64,000 nucleotides of DNA from Parietaria judaica. Taxonomy: Eukaryota > Streptophyta > Magnoliopsida > Rosales > Urticaceae. The stretch covers positions 14,779,180-14,843,179 of the forward strand of contig OX940872.1 of NCBI GenBank assembly GCA_954871525.1, written 5' to 3'. Below the pieces are notes generated by a model. It saw only the letters and a list, made by a program, of their open reading frames with translations, searched no databases and had not been told where the DNA came from. Both the position numbers and the translations under genes were made by a program. Of this stretch, positions 46,941 to 59,193 are shown piece by piece (within the stretch, counting starts at the first letter, position 1; each line of letters starts with the position of its first letter).

Positions 46941-47590
46941 ATACATTGCCATGTATTTTTGGCGTTTGCTGGTCTTACCGTCGATCTGACAGGGTCCAAG
47001 AGCCTCAGGTAGTTTTATTCTTAGGCGATGGTTGCATCATGACCAAGGCCATACCTTGTCGTTTATTTTTGGCGTCGATGGTCTTACCGTCAATATGGAA
47101 AGGTCCAAGATCCTTAGGTATTTTATGTCTTAGGCGACGGTTGCTCCATGACTAAGGCCATACCTTGCCTGTATTTGTGACGTTGTTGGTTTTACCGTCG
47201 ATCCGGCAGGGTCCAGCAGCCTTAGGTAGTTTCAATCTTAGGCGACGGTTGCGCGATGAACAAGGCCATATCTTGCCGCGTATTTGTGGCTTCACTGGTC
47301 TTACGCCGATACGGTATAGTCCAAGAGCCTTAGGTAGTTTCAGCCTTAGGAGATTGTTGCTCCATGACCAAGGCCATACCATGTCATGTATTTATGGCAT
47401 TGTTGGGTCCAAGAGCCTTAGGTAGTTTCAGTCTTAGGTGACGGTTGCGCCATGACCAAGGCCATACCTTGTCGTCTATTTATTGCGTTGTTGGTTTTAT
47501 CGTCGATCCGGCAGGGTCTAGAAGCCTTAGGTAGTTTAAGTCTTATATGACGGTTGCGCCATGATCATGGCCATACGTTGGATTTTATTT
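46941..47590. repeat. 109-bp tandem repeat, third block (about 6 units)
   Basis: Unit starts near 46941, 47050, 47159, 47269, 47378, 47464 and 47573. One unit is 86 bp (deletion at 47400). Same consensus as the first block. Confidence 0.92.
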
Positions 47591-47779
47591 TTGTACATGT
47601 ATAATATATTTTATCGCCAAATGGGAGCCTCTATTTTAAAATCAAAGGCCATCTTGTTTTGGGCCACTGTACATTGTTTTTTTTAATACTAAGGTTGTTG
47701 CGCTTTGTACTTCCGTTGCTGCCTTGTTACTGGTAATATTTCTTCAGGTGTCGCACGTTCCAACTCTGTATCACGTTGG
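47591..47779. other. Gypsy-2 spacer next to integrase
   Basis: AT-rich non-coding sequence between the repeat array and the integrase C-terminus. Nothing specific seen. Confidence 0.5.
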
Positions 47780-48154
47780 CCCCTTCAGAGTTCTAAAGTT
47801 CAAAGACGCCAAGCTTGATGGATCCTACGACGAGGTAAGGACCTTCCCAGATTTGGCTGAGCTTGCCGACATTAACCTCCGCCGTTTTCTGAAAGACTCT
47901 TCTGAGGACCAATTCTCTCGCCCCGAATCTTCTTGGATTAACTTTCTTATTATAGTGGTGGGCGATCGTGTTCTGGTAGTTGGTGGTGTGTGCGTTTGCC
48001 TGCTCCCGCCTCTCGTTGACGTAATCGAGATGGTGTGGCAACTTTTCATTGTTTGGTTAGTCATCGTGCGGGGCCGTCACTCGCCTAAGGCTTAGAATTC
48101 CTACTTCGGTGGGAGTCATTGCCTCGACTCCGAAAGCCAGGGCGAAGGGAAATT
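47780..48154 (-). pseudogene. Gypsy-2 integrase C-terminal part
   Basis: FPFALAFGVEAMTPTEVGIL (48075-48150), HLDYVNERREQANAH, NKKVNPRRFGARELVLRRVF, QKTAEVNVGKLSQIWEGPYL and KLGVFELKTL, the C-terminal domain of Tat integrases. The N-terminal continuation lies beyond B1 at 50404. Confidence 0.88.
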
Positions 48155-50403
48155 TGTTGGATCTGTCGGTATCGAACTGTCACCGATCCTATGTTTTACG
48201 ATCTCATCTAACTTTTATAAAGCGATAGAGAATGTATAACAAAATTTTTACTATGGAATAATTAACATTATTTGATTTAGTGAACGTGTAGAATAAAGTT
48301 TGTCTAGTATGGGCTGGACCTGAAATTGTGTTCCATTCCACAATCCACGTTCTACTATCATGTTTACGAAATCTAATGAATAATTAACTGCTCCTGATCT
48401 TAATTTTATTTTGATATTGGATTTGAGAAAATACGTGATTATCTAATCAATAGATAAACGTGTACCTTGATTCCGTTATCGTCGCTGCATTTTCTGATTC
48501 TTAGAAGCTTTTGCGAATTTTATGTGCTTAATTCTCCCAATAGCCTTCCGATGTATGCTATGGAGTTAGACCGCCAAGATAAGTAGGCTCCAAGGATGAT
48601 CACGAATTCCTTATGCCTGACCGTGATCGAATTATCTCTGGCAATGATAACAAAATTGTAGAGAGATATAGAGAAAGAGAATTCAAATTTCTAATTTTTC
48701 AAGGTTATGTTTTCTAGTTTCAGGTCAAGCCTATTTATAGCTGTAAACCAAATCTTAACCACCTGGAGATATCTACTCATTATCTTAAAAGATATTGAAT
48801 AATATGAAATCTTATTAAATCTTTTTGGAATGATTTAAATCTAAGGATATGATAACAAATCTTTTCTTGAACCAAATCTTCCAAGATTTATATCTAACTT
48901 ATTTTTGAATTAATATATATAATTATATATTATTTTTATTTTGAAAATCGAATTTACGGTTAAACCATAAATAAAATATAAATCCTTTTAATTATAATTA
49001 ATTATTAATAAATATTAATAATTAAATCCAATAACTAAAATTATATTTATTAATTAAATACCCTGGATATAAATCATGTATTTGATTTACTATTAAATTC
49101 GCAGCCCTAAACGGGCCCTAATTTGAGTTTTCCTGCATTACCGTTTTGGCCATAACTTTCTCTCTATACATCAGAATCATACTATTCAAAATGATAAATT
49201 CTTAGAATTTGATTTCCTACAATACTGTAAATGTTCAGGGACCGAATTCCAATCTATCAATATTTACTTCCCGGACTGTACCAAAACTTAGGTACTTTTA
49301 CCATTTAGGATACATAGACATTTCGTGACATAAGTCTCCATTCTAGTCAAATTTGATACGCCCAATATTCACTATGTGAATATTTAATGCGGTTTCACTC
49401 TTGTGAAGTTACAAAGGGGACTAATGGACATGTTATTCAAGCTTAGGTGAAATGAAGATATTTCACCAAACTTTGGTTTCATTCCACTATAGCCCGAAGT
49501 TGAATGCACTCTTGAATAATAATATTAATATATTCCTGACACAGGATTCCATTTATACAATCATGTTCTGGTTTACTCGTTCTTTGTGGTTATCATAATT
49601 TTCATCAAATGGTACTAGCTGTCATAATGCCCCATTTGATTACAATTTCTTTACTTTATGAATCTTACAAACTGCTCACTCACTGATTTATTAAGTCAAT
49701 GAGCTATACATGAGCACTTTTCTATTTCTCTAAAACATAATAAAGAAAATCATAAAGTTGTTATCTATATCTACACTCATGCAAGCTATCCCGGTTAACC
49801 TTCGGATCCCAAGATGAAAGTGATTAAGAATAACGGTGTATTCCATAACGATCAAATCAAAGACAATGTGAGTTGAATTGTATAAGTTCATGATGCTCAG
49901 GACATCAAACGAATCCATCTGATCATCTTTGCTACTTATTGTTACTTTTATGAGTGACGGTCTTACTTGATGATTTCGGGTGTCAAGTATTTCCATCTAG
50001 TATGGAGACACTCCAATATCTAGTGACTCTCAAAGGTGTAGGACCAGCACTTAATCCAGTAAAAGATCATCACCTACAATGATTTGATTTCACTAATGGC
50101 TTTTACCAATTCAAAATTCCCATATTCTAATCTAACCAAGGATTACTTAAGTTCTTAACTTATGCAGGTCAAACCTCCTCACACAATAGACTCTGTGTGA
50201 TGACGTCGCATAATTGTAAATTTTTTTAAATAGAACTTTGGGAAGAAACATTAATTTTATAATATCTCATGATAAAGACTATAAAATACTATCATTAATA
50301 AGTTGTATATCTTTAATAGAAAAGACACACATCATCTTAATGAAATGGGATTAACATCTGAATAGAGGGCATATTAAAAATAAGTCCATTAAGATGATCT
50401 TGT
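48155..50403 (-). mobile_element. Family B LTR, copy B1, inserted in Gypsy-2 integrase
   Basis: Left end TGTTGGATCTGTCGG; right end not sharp, near ATTAAGATGATCTTG, where integrase (GTTPHSAT) resumes. It interrupts the TPRSATGETPF-type stretch of integrase between SAT and the Pro-Phe. Related to B2 (55622-63398) by TGCCCTCTATTCAGATG and GTGTGAGGAGGTTTGAC, and more distantly to family A. It carries the hairpins at 49446-49501. No internal region, so solo LTR or truncated. Confidence 0.78.
49446..49501 (-). promoter_or_regulatory. Covarying hairpin pair in LTR B1
   Basis: On the + strand GGTGAAAT (49446-49453) pairs with ATTTCACC (49460-49467), and AACTT (49469-49473) pairs with AAGTT (49497-49501). 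Between the second pair lies the reverse complement of TATAGTGGAA. Same position and order as in families A and B2, but with different stem sequences. Confidence 0.55.
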
Positions 50404-51391
50404 CGCCGAATGAGGCGTCGTCCCGTATGCCTATAGTACTCCTAGCAACTCTTTTGACCAGTGTCCCTCATTTTCATTAAGCATTCTATTGCTGGTGTCA
50501 AAGATCGTTCTATTGATTGCTTCGTCGTTCGCGTTGCCTTGTGGGTATCGAGGCGTCGACGTGTTCAGCTTAACTCTGCACCTTTCGAAAAAATCTTGGA
50601 AACGCTTCGCAATGAACTGTGATCTGTTGTTGGTGATTATTTCTCTCGGCAACCTCAATAGGGTTAAGACATTCTTCCATACGTATATCTCGACGTCGAA
50701 ATCCTTAATATTAGCGTAGGACTCGGCTTCCGTCCATTTGGTGAAAAAATTTGTGACCACCAACATGAACCAATTTTTCCTCTTTCCGATGGGCATGGGT
50801 CCGACGATATCCATCGACCATTTCATGAATGGGTATAGGACGAAGATTGCTGATAGTTCTTCCGTCGGGCGATTGATGAAGGAGACGTGACATTGACATC
50901 TTTCACATTCTTGGCATGATTATTGCAGTCGGCGGCCATTGTCTTCCAGAAGAAGCCTTACCTCTTGAATTTCCTTAGGAGAAATCGACCACCGGAGTGG
51001 TTTCCGCACTCCTGTTCATGCACCTCCCGCAACGCGTGCTCAGCTACCCTTCTTCCAAGGCATCTCAGTTGCAGCATGACGTATCTCAAACTATTCGTCC
51101 TGATATTCCTCGCCTTCTGTCGATCATCGGGAAGGGTTTTGTCAAGAATTTACTTGATAAAGGGAGTCGGCCACTCGGCGACTTTGTCTTCGTTGACCAA
51201 GTCTTGCTCCTCCTCCATGGAAATCTCATAGTGTTCGTCTTCAACGTTAACAACTCTGTACTGCTCGATGGTTTGTCTTGGCGACAATTGTCGATCTTTG
51301 CCTTATTCTCTCTAGGCCCTCCACACTTGGAATGTTGGGTTTCTCAATCTTCTCCACCGTGACTGTGAGCGGCGTTCCTGCCTCAGTCGTC
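50404..51391 (-). pseudogene. Gypsy-2 integrase N-terminus and core
   Basis: GFFWKTMAADCNNHAKNV (about 50900-50960), then MKWSMDIVGPMPIGKRKNWF, FFTKWTEAESYANIKDFDVE, LPREIITNNRSQFIAKRFQD, LNTSTPRYPQGNANDEAINR (50431-50826). First catalytic Asp present (MDIVG), second replaced by Asn (ITNN for ITDN), Glu apparently present (DEAINR). Upstream part to 51391 (PLTVTVEKIEKPNIPSVEG) has frameshifts. Confidence 0.88.
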
Positions 51392-54307
51392 AGTTGGGAT
51401 TTCATTACGCCGAAATATGTCGGCGATCCGTCCGGGCAATATTTAAAAAATTATTATAAAGCGGAAAAACTTGTTATCGGATTAAAGGCACGGATATCGG
51501 GTAATTACCATTTTAACAAGATCGATAAATATTACAAATTTAATATTTCATAAACATTATTAATAGGCTAGTTGAATAGGAAATAAATAGAAAGCAGTAA
51601 ATTGTTGCATTTATTAACCTAATGCATAAGGCCGTACCTCGGTTGACGTTTCTAGTTGCGGACTCTGACGTTTTGCAGGGCTCCGCTGGGGCTAAGGGAA
51701 ACACCCTTGATCTCCCGGGATATTCTCCTGGACTCGTCGTACCGAAGCGTGGGCTTCGCAGGCAGGACTTCGTCGCAAAACTTTAACAAAGGTTATTTTT
51801 TAGCTACTGGAGAAACAACGCTCTCACTAAGCCGAACCGAAAAAGAGATCAGAGTTAAAAACTCGCAGACCCTATAGAGAGAGGGAGAGCTCGAGTTTTT
51901 GCTTTGGGGAAGGTGTGTTGAATGTTGTAAATGAGCTCCCTATTTATAGACTTGGCCGGTAACCGAATTAGAGATTTTCACACCAAAATTCGAATTTAGT
52001 ATATATTTAAATACTTTAAATAATTTAATCCAATGGTTGAGATTTAATCTCATCTAGATCCACTGGTTATAATTAAACTTGTATTTTATTAAATAAGAAA
52101 GACTTGGTAAATACAAAAATCAATCTTATCCTCTTATTTAAATAAAATTAGAATAAATAAATAAATATATATATCTAATTTTGAAAATTATTATTTAATA
52201 TAATTAATTATCCTATTCCAAAGGCTTAGATTTAATCTTATTAAAATCCAATGGATATAATTAATTAGGGATTTAATGAAATAAGAAAGACTTAATAAAT
52301 AAAAAAAACCTAATTTGAAATATATATATATATATATAATAATAATAATGATAATTTCGAAATTAATTATCTAGATCCAACAACTTAAACTAATCTTAGA
52401 CCGATCTAATGGTTGAAATTAATTTGGGATAAAATCAAATACTCTATGATTTGGTAAAAGCCTAATTTGATTTTATCCATAACATTATCTTCGAAAAATA
52501 TATATTATAAATATAAATAATTAATTTCCAATCCGACAGTAAAAATTAAATCTTAAACCAATCTAACAGATGAAATTAATTAGGTCAAATTCGAAAATCC
52601 TAAGTTTGGTCATTAAGCTACAATTTTTTGAATTAGGGTTAGGTGAAAATTCAATCATCTTAATACTACGGTTGACATTAAATCATTTCCGATCGTAAGG
52701 ATAAGATTGATTTTAGGGTTTTGCTAAAATACCAAAATTAAGGTACTTATGCCGCAAATATTAAAACCCTAGCTAGGTAAAACTCGTGTGGACTAGGTCA
52801 TGCAAGCTCACATTGATTTACACATGTATTAGTATATAATTAAATATATATTAATATTATCAATATAAATCTATTAATTATTATTTAATTATTAATAAGA
52901 TATTAATAATTAAATCCAAATAATTAAATTATATTAATAATTCCTGATCTCAATGTCACACATTAAAATGTCATGGTGCCACACCATTATTTAAATTCGT
53001 GACATGTGATTTAATTTCATAGTTTATCGAACCGAGCACAAACTTAGAAAATCCATAATTCACAACTCGCAAGTCTGAATGACTTAGTTCAAAAAGCATA
53101 GTTTCTTAGAATTTAATTTCCAAAAATATGGTGCTGATAGAAAATATAAATTATAACTTTATTTTATCAGTTTATTTCGTGTACCAAGATATGGTACTTT
53201 TGCCACGCTGACTATAAAACTATATAACGTCTGCCACAAACCTTCAGTTTTATAAGTCTAGCCAAATAATTAAACATTATCCAGAATGTAATTTAATCAC
53301 ATACTTATAATCCGTTACGGAGCTATCCTGGGGACCATGGACCCGTATCACTTAAGCTCCAACGAACTGCTAGTTGTTCGTCAAACCTCGAAGTGATTCC
53401 ACTATAGACCCGAGGCTGCACTCTTTAGTGATACGGTATATATTATTCCCTTTATAAAAGCAGGGTGTCCATTGATTTAATCAAATTCGGGTTATTATTC
53501 TTTCACTTGATGATTCACACATGAGCACGCGGTTTTTACTGTATTGCCTCTCATTGCATTTTCCTCCTTGACTCAGTCAGTAATATTATGAATAACTCAC
53601 TTATGGTTTCGATTCATAAGTTTCGCACGGGTACCTCTCACTTCTCACCACTTATAACTAAGGGAATCATCATGACTCTGAAGAGAGTTGTGTGATGCCC
53701 ATGTCTATGATCAAAGTACCCTTACTACTGACTACCATGTTCCCAAAATAATAGTGTTGGGAATAGCGGTAATATCTTGTGTTCTTTAACGGTTAAATCA
53801 AAAAAGAATCAAGCCAGTAGCTTGGACTCAAGACCACTCAGGAGTTAGAACGAATATCCATTTGATCATCTATTTGTGACTCAACTACAAGTTATCAGTG
53901 ACGGTCTTATATGATAACTTCTTGAGTTTAAGTCAGGTCCAGTCGAGTATGAAGAGACTTCACACTTAATGCACTTCTAGTGAATGTGACACACACATAA
54001 TCCAGAATAGGATTGTCACTTAGTCACATTAATGACCTTATACGATTAATGGGCTCCCACTCAGTTAATCAGGTCACAGACATTTTAAGTTCATTTATTA
54101 TGATTATTAATTCTTCCTCACATTGACTTTGTTGTGATAATAATAACATAATTGCATCCTTTATGAACTAAGGAAACAAACATTCTATTTGACTCTACCA
54201 GAAACTATGATAAGATTATCATAATAAGCACCATGTTTATTCAATGACTTGTCATAATATTTTACAAATGGATAATATATATTGTATAAGGAAACATATG
54301 TCCAACA
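51392..54307 (-). mobile_element. Solo LTR of family A, copy A4
   Basis: 2916 bp, + strand ends AGTTGGGATTTC (first T of TG mutated to A) and CATATGTCCAACA, with perfect target duplication TCGTC (51387-51391 and 54308-54312). Splits Gypsy-2 between RNase H and integrase. Carries GTACCAAGATATGGTACTTT at 53181-53200 and the hairpin block near 53318-53413. Confidence 0.92.
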
Positions 54308-55061
54308 TCGTCGACCCTAGTTCTGCGAGAGCGTTGGTGAACGTGTTGTCCCCCCTCGTTACTTGGGTGAAGCTTAAGCGCGCAAACCTCTTGGAAAGGA
54401 CCTCGGCGACCCTGATGTAAGCTCCCATTCGCTTATCGTATCGCTCGTATTATCCATTTACATGATTGACTACCAATTGAGAGTCCGAGAAGACTTCAAA
54501 CATTTGACCCCGGTCGTTAGAGCCGATTCCATTGCAAAGATAAGTGGTTCTCATTCGACTTCGTTGTTCGTGGCGCGGTAGGTGAGCCGACATGGTTTCT
54601 CCACGATCTATCCCATAGGCGAGACCAACCTGATGCTGATGCCCGATCCGTGTGATGTCCTATTTGATCGACATTCAGTTTCCATGTCCCATTTTCATTA
54701 CTGAGCTTCACCTTGTCGGTCAGGATCTCGATCAGGAAGTCTGCTAATACCTTTGATTTCAAACTCATCCGGACTCGGTACTCCACGTCGTATGCGCGTA
54801 GTCGGATCTACCACTTTGTTAGTTTCCTTGACTGGGTCGTACGATGACGAATTGTATTGGTATCTCAGTCATGACGATGATGGAGTGAGCTTGTTTGGAC
54901 TACAGCGAGGGCCACCTTATCTACCTGTGGGTACCTTCTCTCTGCGTTAAGGAGTTTTCAACTGATATACGAGACAGGCTTCTGCTCCCCTTTTTCCTCC
55001 CTTACTAGCACTCCGCTCACCGCCTCTTCTGACACCGCCTCTTCTCGCGTCGGCTTGGCAA
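54308..55061 (-). pseudogene. Gypsy-2 RNase H and linker
   Basis: SKVLADFLIEILTDK and WKLNVDQ (54640-54760) match the VLADF-E and WxLxVDG of Tat RNase H, with the Gly after VD lost. RADALA-like NTFTNALAELGST at about 54308-54345 matches the end of the domain. A frame change follows VDQ. Confidence 0.8.
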
Positions 55062-55621
55062 TCACCGGTGGTGACGAGAGATAAGTATTGAGCTCATGGA
55101 AGGCCTTTCACAATGTCCGGTCCATTCAAATTTTTTGTTCTTTCGAAGCAGTTGGTAAAAGAGAAGGACCTTGTCCGTCGAGCGTGAGATGAACCTGTTC
55201 AGGCCCGTAATTCTTCTTGTCAACGTTTGTACCTCTCGCTTGTTTCTAGGAGATGGCATGCCTTTGATAGCGCGATATGGTCTGGGTCCGCCTCTATTCC
55301 TCTTCGGGTAATCATGTAACCGAGGAACTTCCCAAATGCTACTCCGAAGGTACATTTGGCGGGGTTAAGCTTTATCCCGTACTGGTTGAGGATCTCGAAG
55401 AAATATGTTAGGTGCTCTATCTGCGCCTCCGCTTTCAAGGAATTCACCACCATCTCGTTTATATAGACCTCCATTGTTTATCTGATCAGTTTGCTGAACA
55501 TCTTGGTCAATAGCCATTGATAGGTCGCGTTTGCATTCTTCACTCCGAGGGGCATGATCTTATAGCAATCAGCCTCTCTCACTAATGAAGGTTGTCTTAT
55601 ATTTGTCGTCTGGGTGCCTTC
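55062..55621 (-). pseudogene. Gypsy-2 reverse transcriptase, C-terminal half
   Basis: CYKIMPLGVKNANATYQWLL (about 55500-55560), then MEVYINEMVVNSLKAEAQIE, EILNQYGIKLNPAKCTFGVA, FGKFLGYMITRRGIEADPDH (55220-55474), then REVQTLTRRITGLNRFISRS and KKFEWT (55100-55240). The catalytic Y-V-D-D is replaced by Y-I-N-E, so both Asp residues are lost. The upstream half is cut off by the family B LTR. Confidence 0.9.
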
Positions 55622-56057
55622 TGTGTAGGACATATTCTGTTTATGCCCTCTATTCAGATGCTAATCCTGTTTGTATAAGATTATTGTCGTTAGCCTAGGA
55701 ATGAAAGTACTTATTGTTGGACATGTGTCCTTAAACAAGCTGTTTTAACCCATTTGTAAAAGATTATGACTAGTCGTTGAATAAAGATAATACTTATTAT
55801 GTTAATCTTATTATAGTTTCTGTAGAGTAAAATAGAATGTTTGATCCATAGTTCATAATGGAATACAATTATGTTACTATCATCACACCCGAGTCAATGT
55901 GAGGAAGAATTGATAATCATAATAAATGAACTTAAAATGTCCGTGACCTGATTAACTGGGTGGGAGCCCATTAATCGAAAAGGTCATTAATGTGACTAAG
56001 TGATATAATCCTATTCTGGATTAAGTGTGTGTGTCACATTCACTAGAAGTGCATTAA

Positions 56058-56133
56058 GTATGAAGCGTCTTCATATTGGACTGGACCTGACTTAAACTCA
56101 AGAAGTTATCATATAAGACCGTCACTGATAACT
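56058..56133 (+). promoter_or_regulatory. Two conserved short hairpins in LTR A5
   Basis: GTATGAAG (56058-56065), three-base loop, CTTCATAT (56069-56076); and AGTTATCA (56104-56111), loop TATAAGACCGTCAC, TGATAACT (56126-56133). The loop TAAGACCGTCAC is kept in A1-A6 and B1, and as TAAGTCCGTCAC in B2. Confidence 0.55.
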
Positions 56134-56601
56134 TGAAGTTGAGTCACTAGTAGATAATCAAATGGATATCGATCTAAGTCCTGAGTGATCTTGAGTCTGA
56201 TCTGTTGACTTGATTGTTCTTTGATTTAACCGTTTAAGAACACAATATATTACCGCTAATCCCAACACTATTATTTTGGGAACATGATAGTCAACAGTGA
56301 AGGTAGCTCGATCATAGATATGGGCATCACATGGCTCTCTTCAGAGTCAAGATGATTCCCTTAATTGTCGATGATGAGAAGTCAGATTTACCCATGGCCA
56401 GATTATGACTCGTTATCATAAGTGGGTTGCTCATAATATTAACCGACTGATTTAAGGATGAAAATGCAGTGAGAGGCAATACAGTAAAAACCGCCTGCTC
56501 ATGATCATCAAGTGAAAGATCAATAACCGGAATTTGATTGTATCAATGGACACCCTGCTGTTATAAGGGAATAATATATACCGTATCACTAAAGAATGCA
56601 G

Positions 56602-56654
56602 CCTCGCGTCTATAGTGGAATCACTTCGAGGTTGACGAACATCTAGCGGTTCGT
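56602..56654 (+). promoter_or_regulatory. Conserved hairpin pair in LTR A5
   Basis: CCTCG (56602-56606) pairs with CGAGG (56627-56631) across TATAGTGGAATCAC; ACGAAC (56635-56640) pairs with GTTCGT (56649-56654). The downstream GGTCCATGGTCC dyad follows at about 56674-56687. Confidence 0.55.
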
Positions 56655-57949
56655 TGTAGCTTAAGTGATACGGGTCCATGGTCCCCAGGATAGCTCCATA
56701 ACGGATGATACTTACGTGATTAAAATACATTCTGGATAATGTTTAATCATTTGGCTCGACTAATAAAACTGACAAGTCTTTGGCAGACGTCAGATAGTTT
56801 TATCGTCAGCGTGGCAAAAGTACCATATTTTGGTACACGGAATTAACTGATAAAAATAAAGTTAGAATTTAGATTTTCCATCAGCACCATGTTGATGTAA
56901 ACTAAATTCTAAGCAACTTTGCTTTTTGAACCAAGTCATTCCGACTTACGGTTTGTGATTTATGGATTTTCTAAGTTTGTGTCCGGTACGACAAGCTATG
57001 AAATTAAATCACATGTCACGAATTTAAATGATGGTGTGGCACCATGACATTTTAATATGTGATATTGAGATCAGGAATTATTAATATAATTTAATTATTT
57101 GGATTTAATTATTAATATCTTATTAATAATTAATTAATAATTAATAGATTTATATTAATAATAATATATATATATATATATTTATATATTATATGTGTAT
57201 ATCGATTATTGAGCAGCAAGAAAAGTACAACCACTTCACACGCATTTGACTTGGTTTGAACTTTTAATATCTGCGGCATAAGTACCTAATATTTGGTATT
57301 TTAGCAAAACCCTAAAATCAATTTAATCCATTGGATCGGAAATGATTTAATATCAACCGTTGGATTAAGATAATTAATTTTTGACTTAACCCTAGTTCGA
57401 AAATAGTAGCTTGGTGACGAAGCTTAGGGTTTTCGAATTTGACCTAATTAATTATATCCGTTGGATCATTTTAAGATTCAATCTTTACCGTCGGATTGGA
57501 AATTAATTAAATATGTAATAATTGATAATTTTTCAAAATTATTATTATTATCATATATATATATTTCGAAATTTAAATAAGTAGATAAGATTGGTTTTTT
57601 ATTTTACCAAGTCTTTCTTATTTAATTAAATCCCTAATTAATTATATCCATTGGATTTAGATAAGATTGAATCTAAACCTTTGGATTAGGATAATTAATT
57701 ATATTTAATAATTATTTCGAAATTAAATATATATATATATATATTCAAATTATATTTAAATAAGAGGATAAGATTGGTTTTTCATTTTACCAAGTCTTTC
57801 TTATTTAATTAAATCGCTAATTAATTATATCCATTGGATTTAGATGAGATTGAATCTAAACCTTTGGATTAAGATAATTAATTATATTTAATATATATAA
57901 TTTCGAAATTTGGGAGTAAATTTCTCAAATTCGGTTACGGGCTAAAGGC

Positions 57950-57957
57950 TATAAATA
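57950..57957 (+). promoter_or_regulatory. TATA box of family A LTR (A5)
   Basis: TATAAATA in GGCTATAAATAGGGAGCTCA, conserved in position in the family A copies that keep this region (mutated to ATAGATAG in A6). Marks the U3-R border. Confidence 0.65.
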
Positions 57958-59193
57958 GGGAGCTCATATTACACATTTTTCACACCTTTCCCCAGAGCAA
58001 AAACTCGATCTCTCCCTCTCTCTTTAGGGTCTGCGAGTTTTCTGCTTCTGATCTCTCTTCTGGTTCGGCTTAGGAGATATTTTTCTCCGGAAGCTTTAAA
58101 AGAACCGCCAGTTAAATTTTGCAACAGAGTCCTGCCGGCGAAGCCCACGCTTCGGTACGAGGAATCCAGGAGAATATCCCGGAAGATCACGGGAGTTTCC
58201 CTCAGCATCGGCGGAGCCCTACCAAAGTCAGAGCGCGCAGCCGGAAGTCGTCAATGAGGTACGACCTTATGCATTGGGTCAATAAATGCAAAATTCCTTT
58301 TATTGTATTTATTTATTTTCCATAGACATTAGATTTAATAATGTTGTTATGAAATTAATTGTGATAATTAAATTGCCAATTATTTATCCGGTCGCTTTAT
58401 CCAAATTATTCGAAGTCAGTACGTTGTTACGGTGTAACTTTTCCGACCTAAAATTATTTTTGAAGTTACCCGGACAGACTGATGAGAGCGGAATATTCGA
58501 GGTAATTTGGACGGGACGTTAAAAGTATTTTTAATGAATTTGCAATCGAGACTATTTCGTTATTTTTAAAGGTAAATTGGCATATTAGTATATCCGATTT
58601 CCAATAAATGGCGTCGGAGGTATATCCAATTTCCAACACTTATTAGTATATAGTTATCGACGGATTATAGATATAGTTGTCTACAAATTGTAGATATGAC
58701 TATCGAATTGAATGTTTGATCCTTAGTTCTTTGTCTTTTGCATTTATGTTAAACTCATGACACAGGGTCTTTGTGTGAGGAGGTTTGACTAACATAAGTA
58801 AAGAACTTAAGATTTAGTCCATAATATCGAAAGTGGGAACTTCTGATTGGCAACGACTATTGGTAAACTTAATAGATCACATTTATGTGATGACTTATTA
58901 CCGGGTCATAGTGCAGTCCACGCACGAGTAAGTTCATCGGGTATAAAGTGTCTTCATATTGGACAGGAAAACTTATATCCAATATCATCATGTAAGTCCG
59001 TCACTGATGAAAGTAAGATGAAGTCGCTAAGATGATCAGATGAAATCAGTTGAAGTCATGAGCATTGTGCACTTGTACGGTTAAACTTACATAATCTTTT
59101 ATTTAATCGTTTAAGAGTACAACATGGTACTCCTAATACTTTTATTTGAGGATTAGACGGTTGATAGGGATGAGTTTCACAATAGAATATATG

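Larger units (their letters stand above)
40820..55621 (-). mobile_element. Gypsy-2: Tat-type Ty3/gypsy element, split by four LTR insertions
   Basis: On the minus strand the order is RT (55621 to 55062), RNase H (about 54960 to 54517), linker, integrase N-terminus and core (51391 to 50404), integrase C-terminus (48154 to 47780), tandem-repeat spacer, opposite-strand ORF. Insertions: A4 between RNase H and integrase, B1 inside integrase, A3 and an Athila-like solo LTR in the repeat spacer. The right end is cut off by the family B LTR at 55622. Gag, protease and 5' LTR are absent. RT and integrase active sites are mutated. Confidence 0.85.
55716..58636 (+). mobile_element. Solo LTR of family A, copy A5
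   Basis: 2921 bp, ends TGTTGGACATGTGTCC and CAATTTCCAACA, with perfect target duplication CTTAT (55711-55715 and 58637-58641). Inserted into LTR B2. TATA box at 57950-57957, so U3 is about 2.2 kb and R-U5 about 0.65 kb. Contains the hairpins at 56058-56133 and 56602-56654. Confidence 0.93.

Noticed and set aside
42850..47590. Evenly spaced repeats reminiscent of a CRISPR array
   Set aside because: The whole 109-bp unit is repeated with no unique spacers, in a plant retrotransposon. It is an ordinary tandem repeat.
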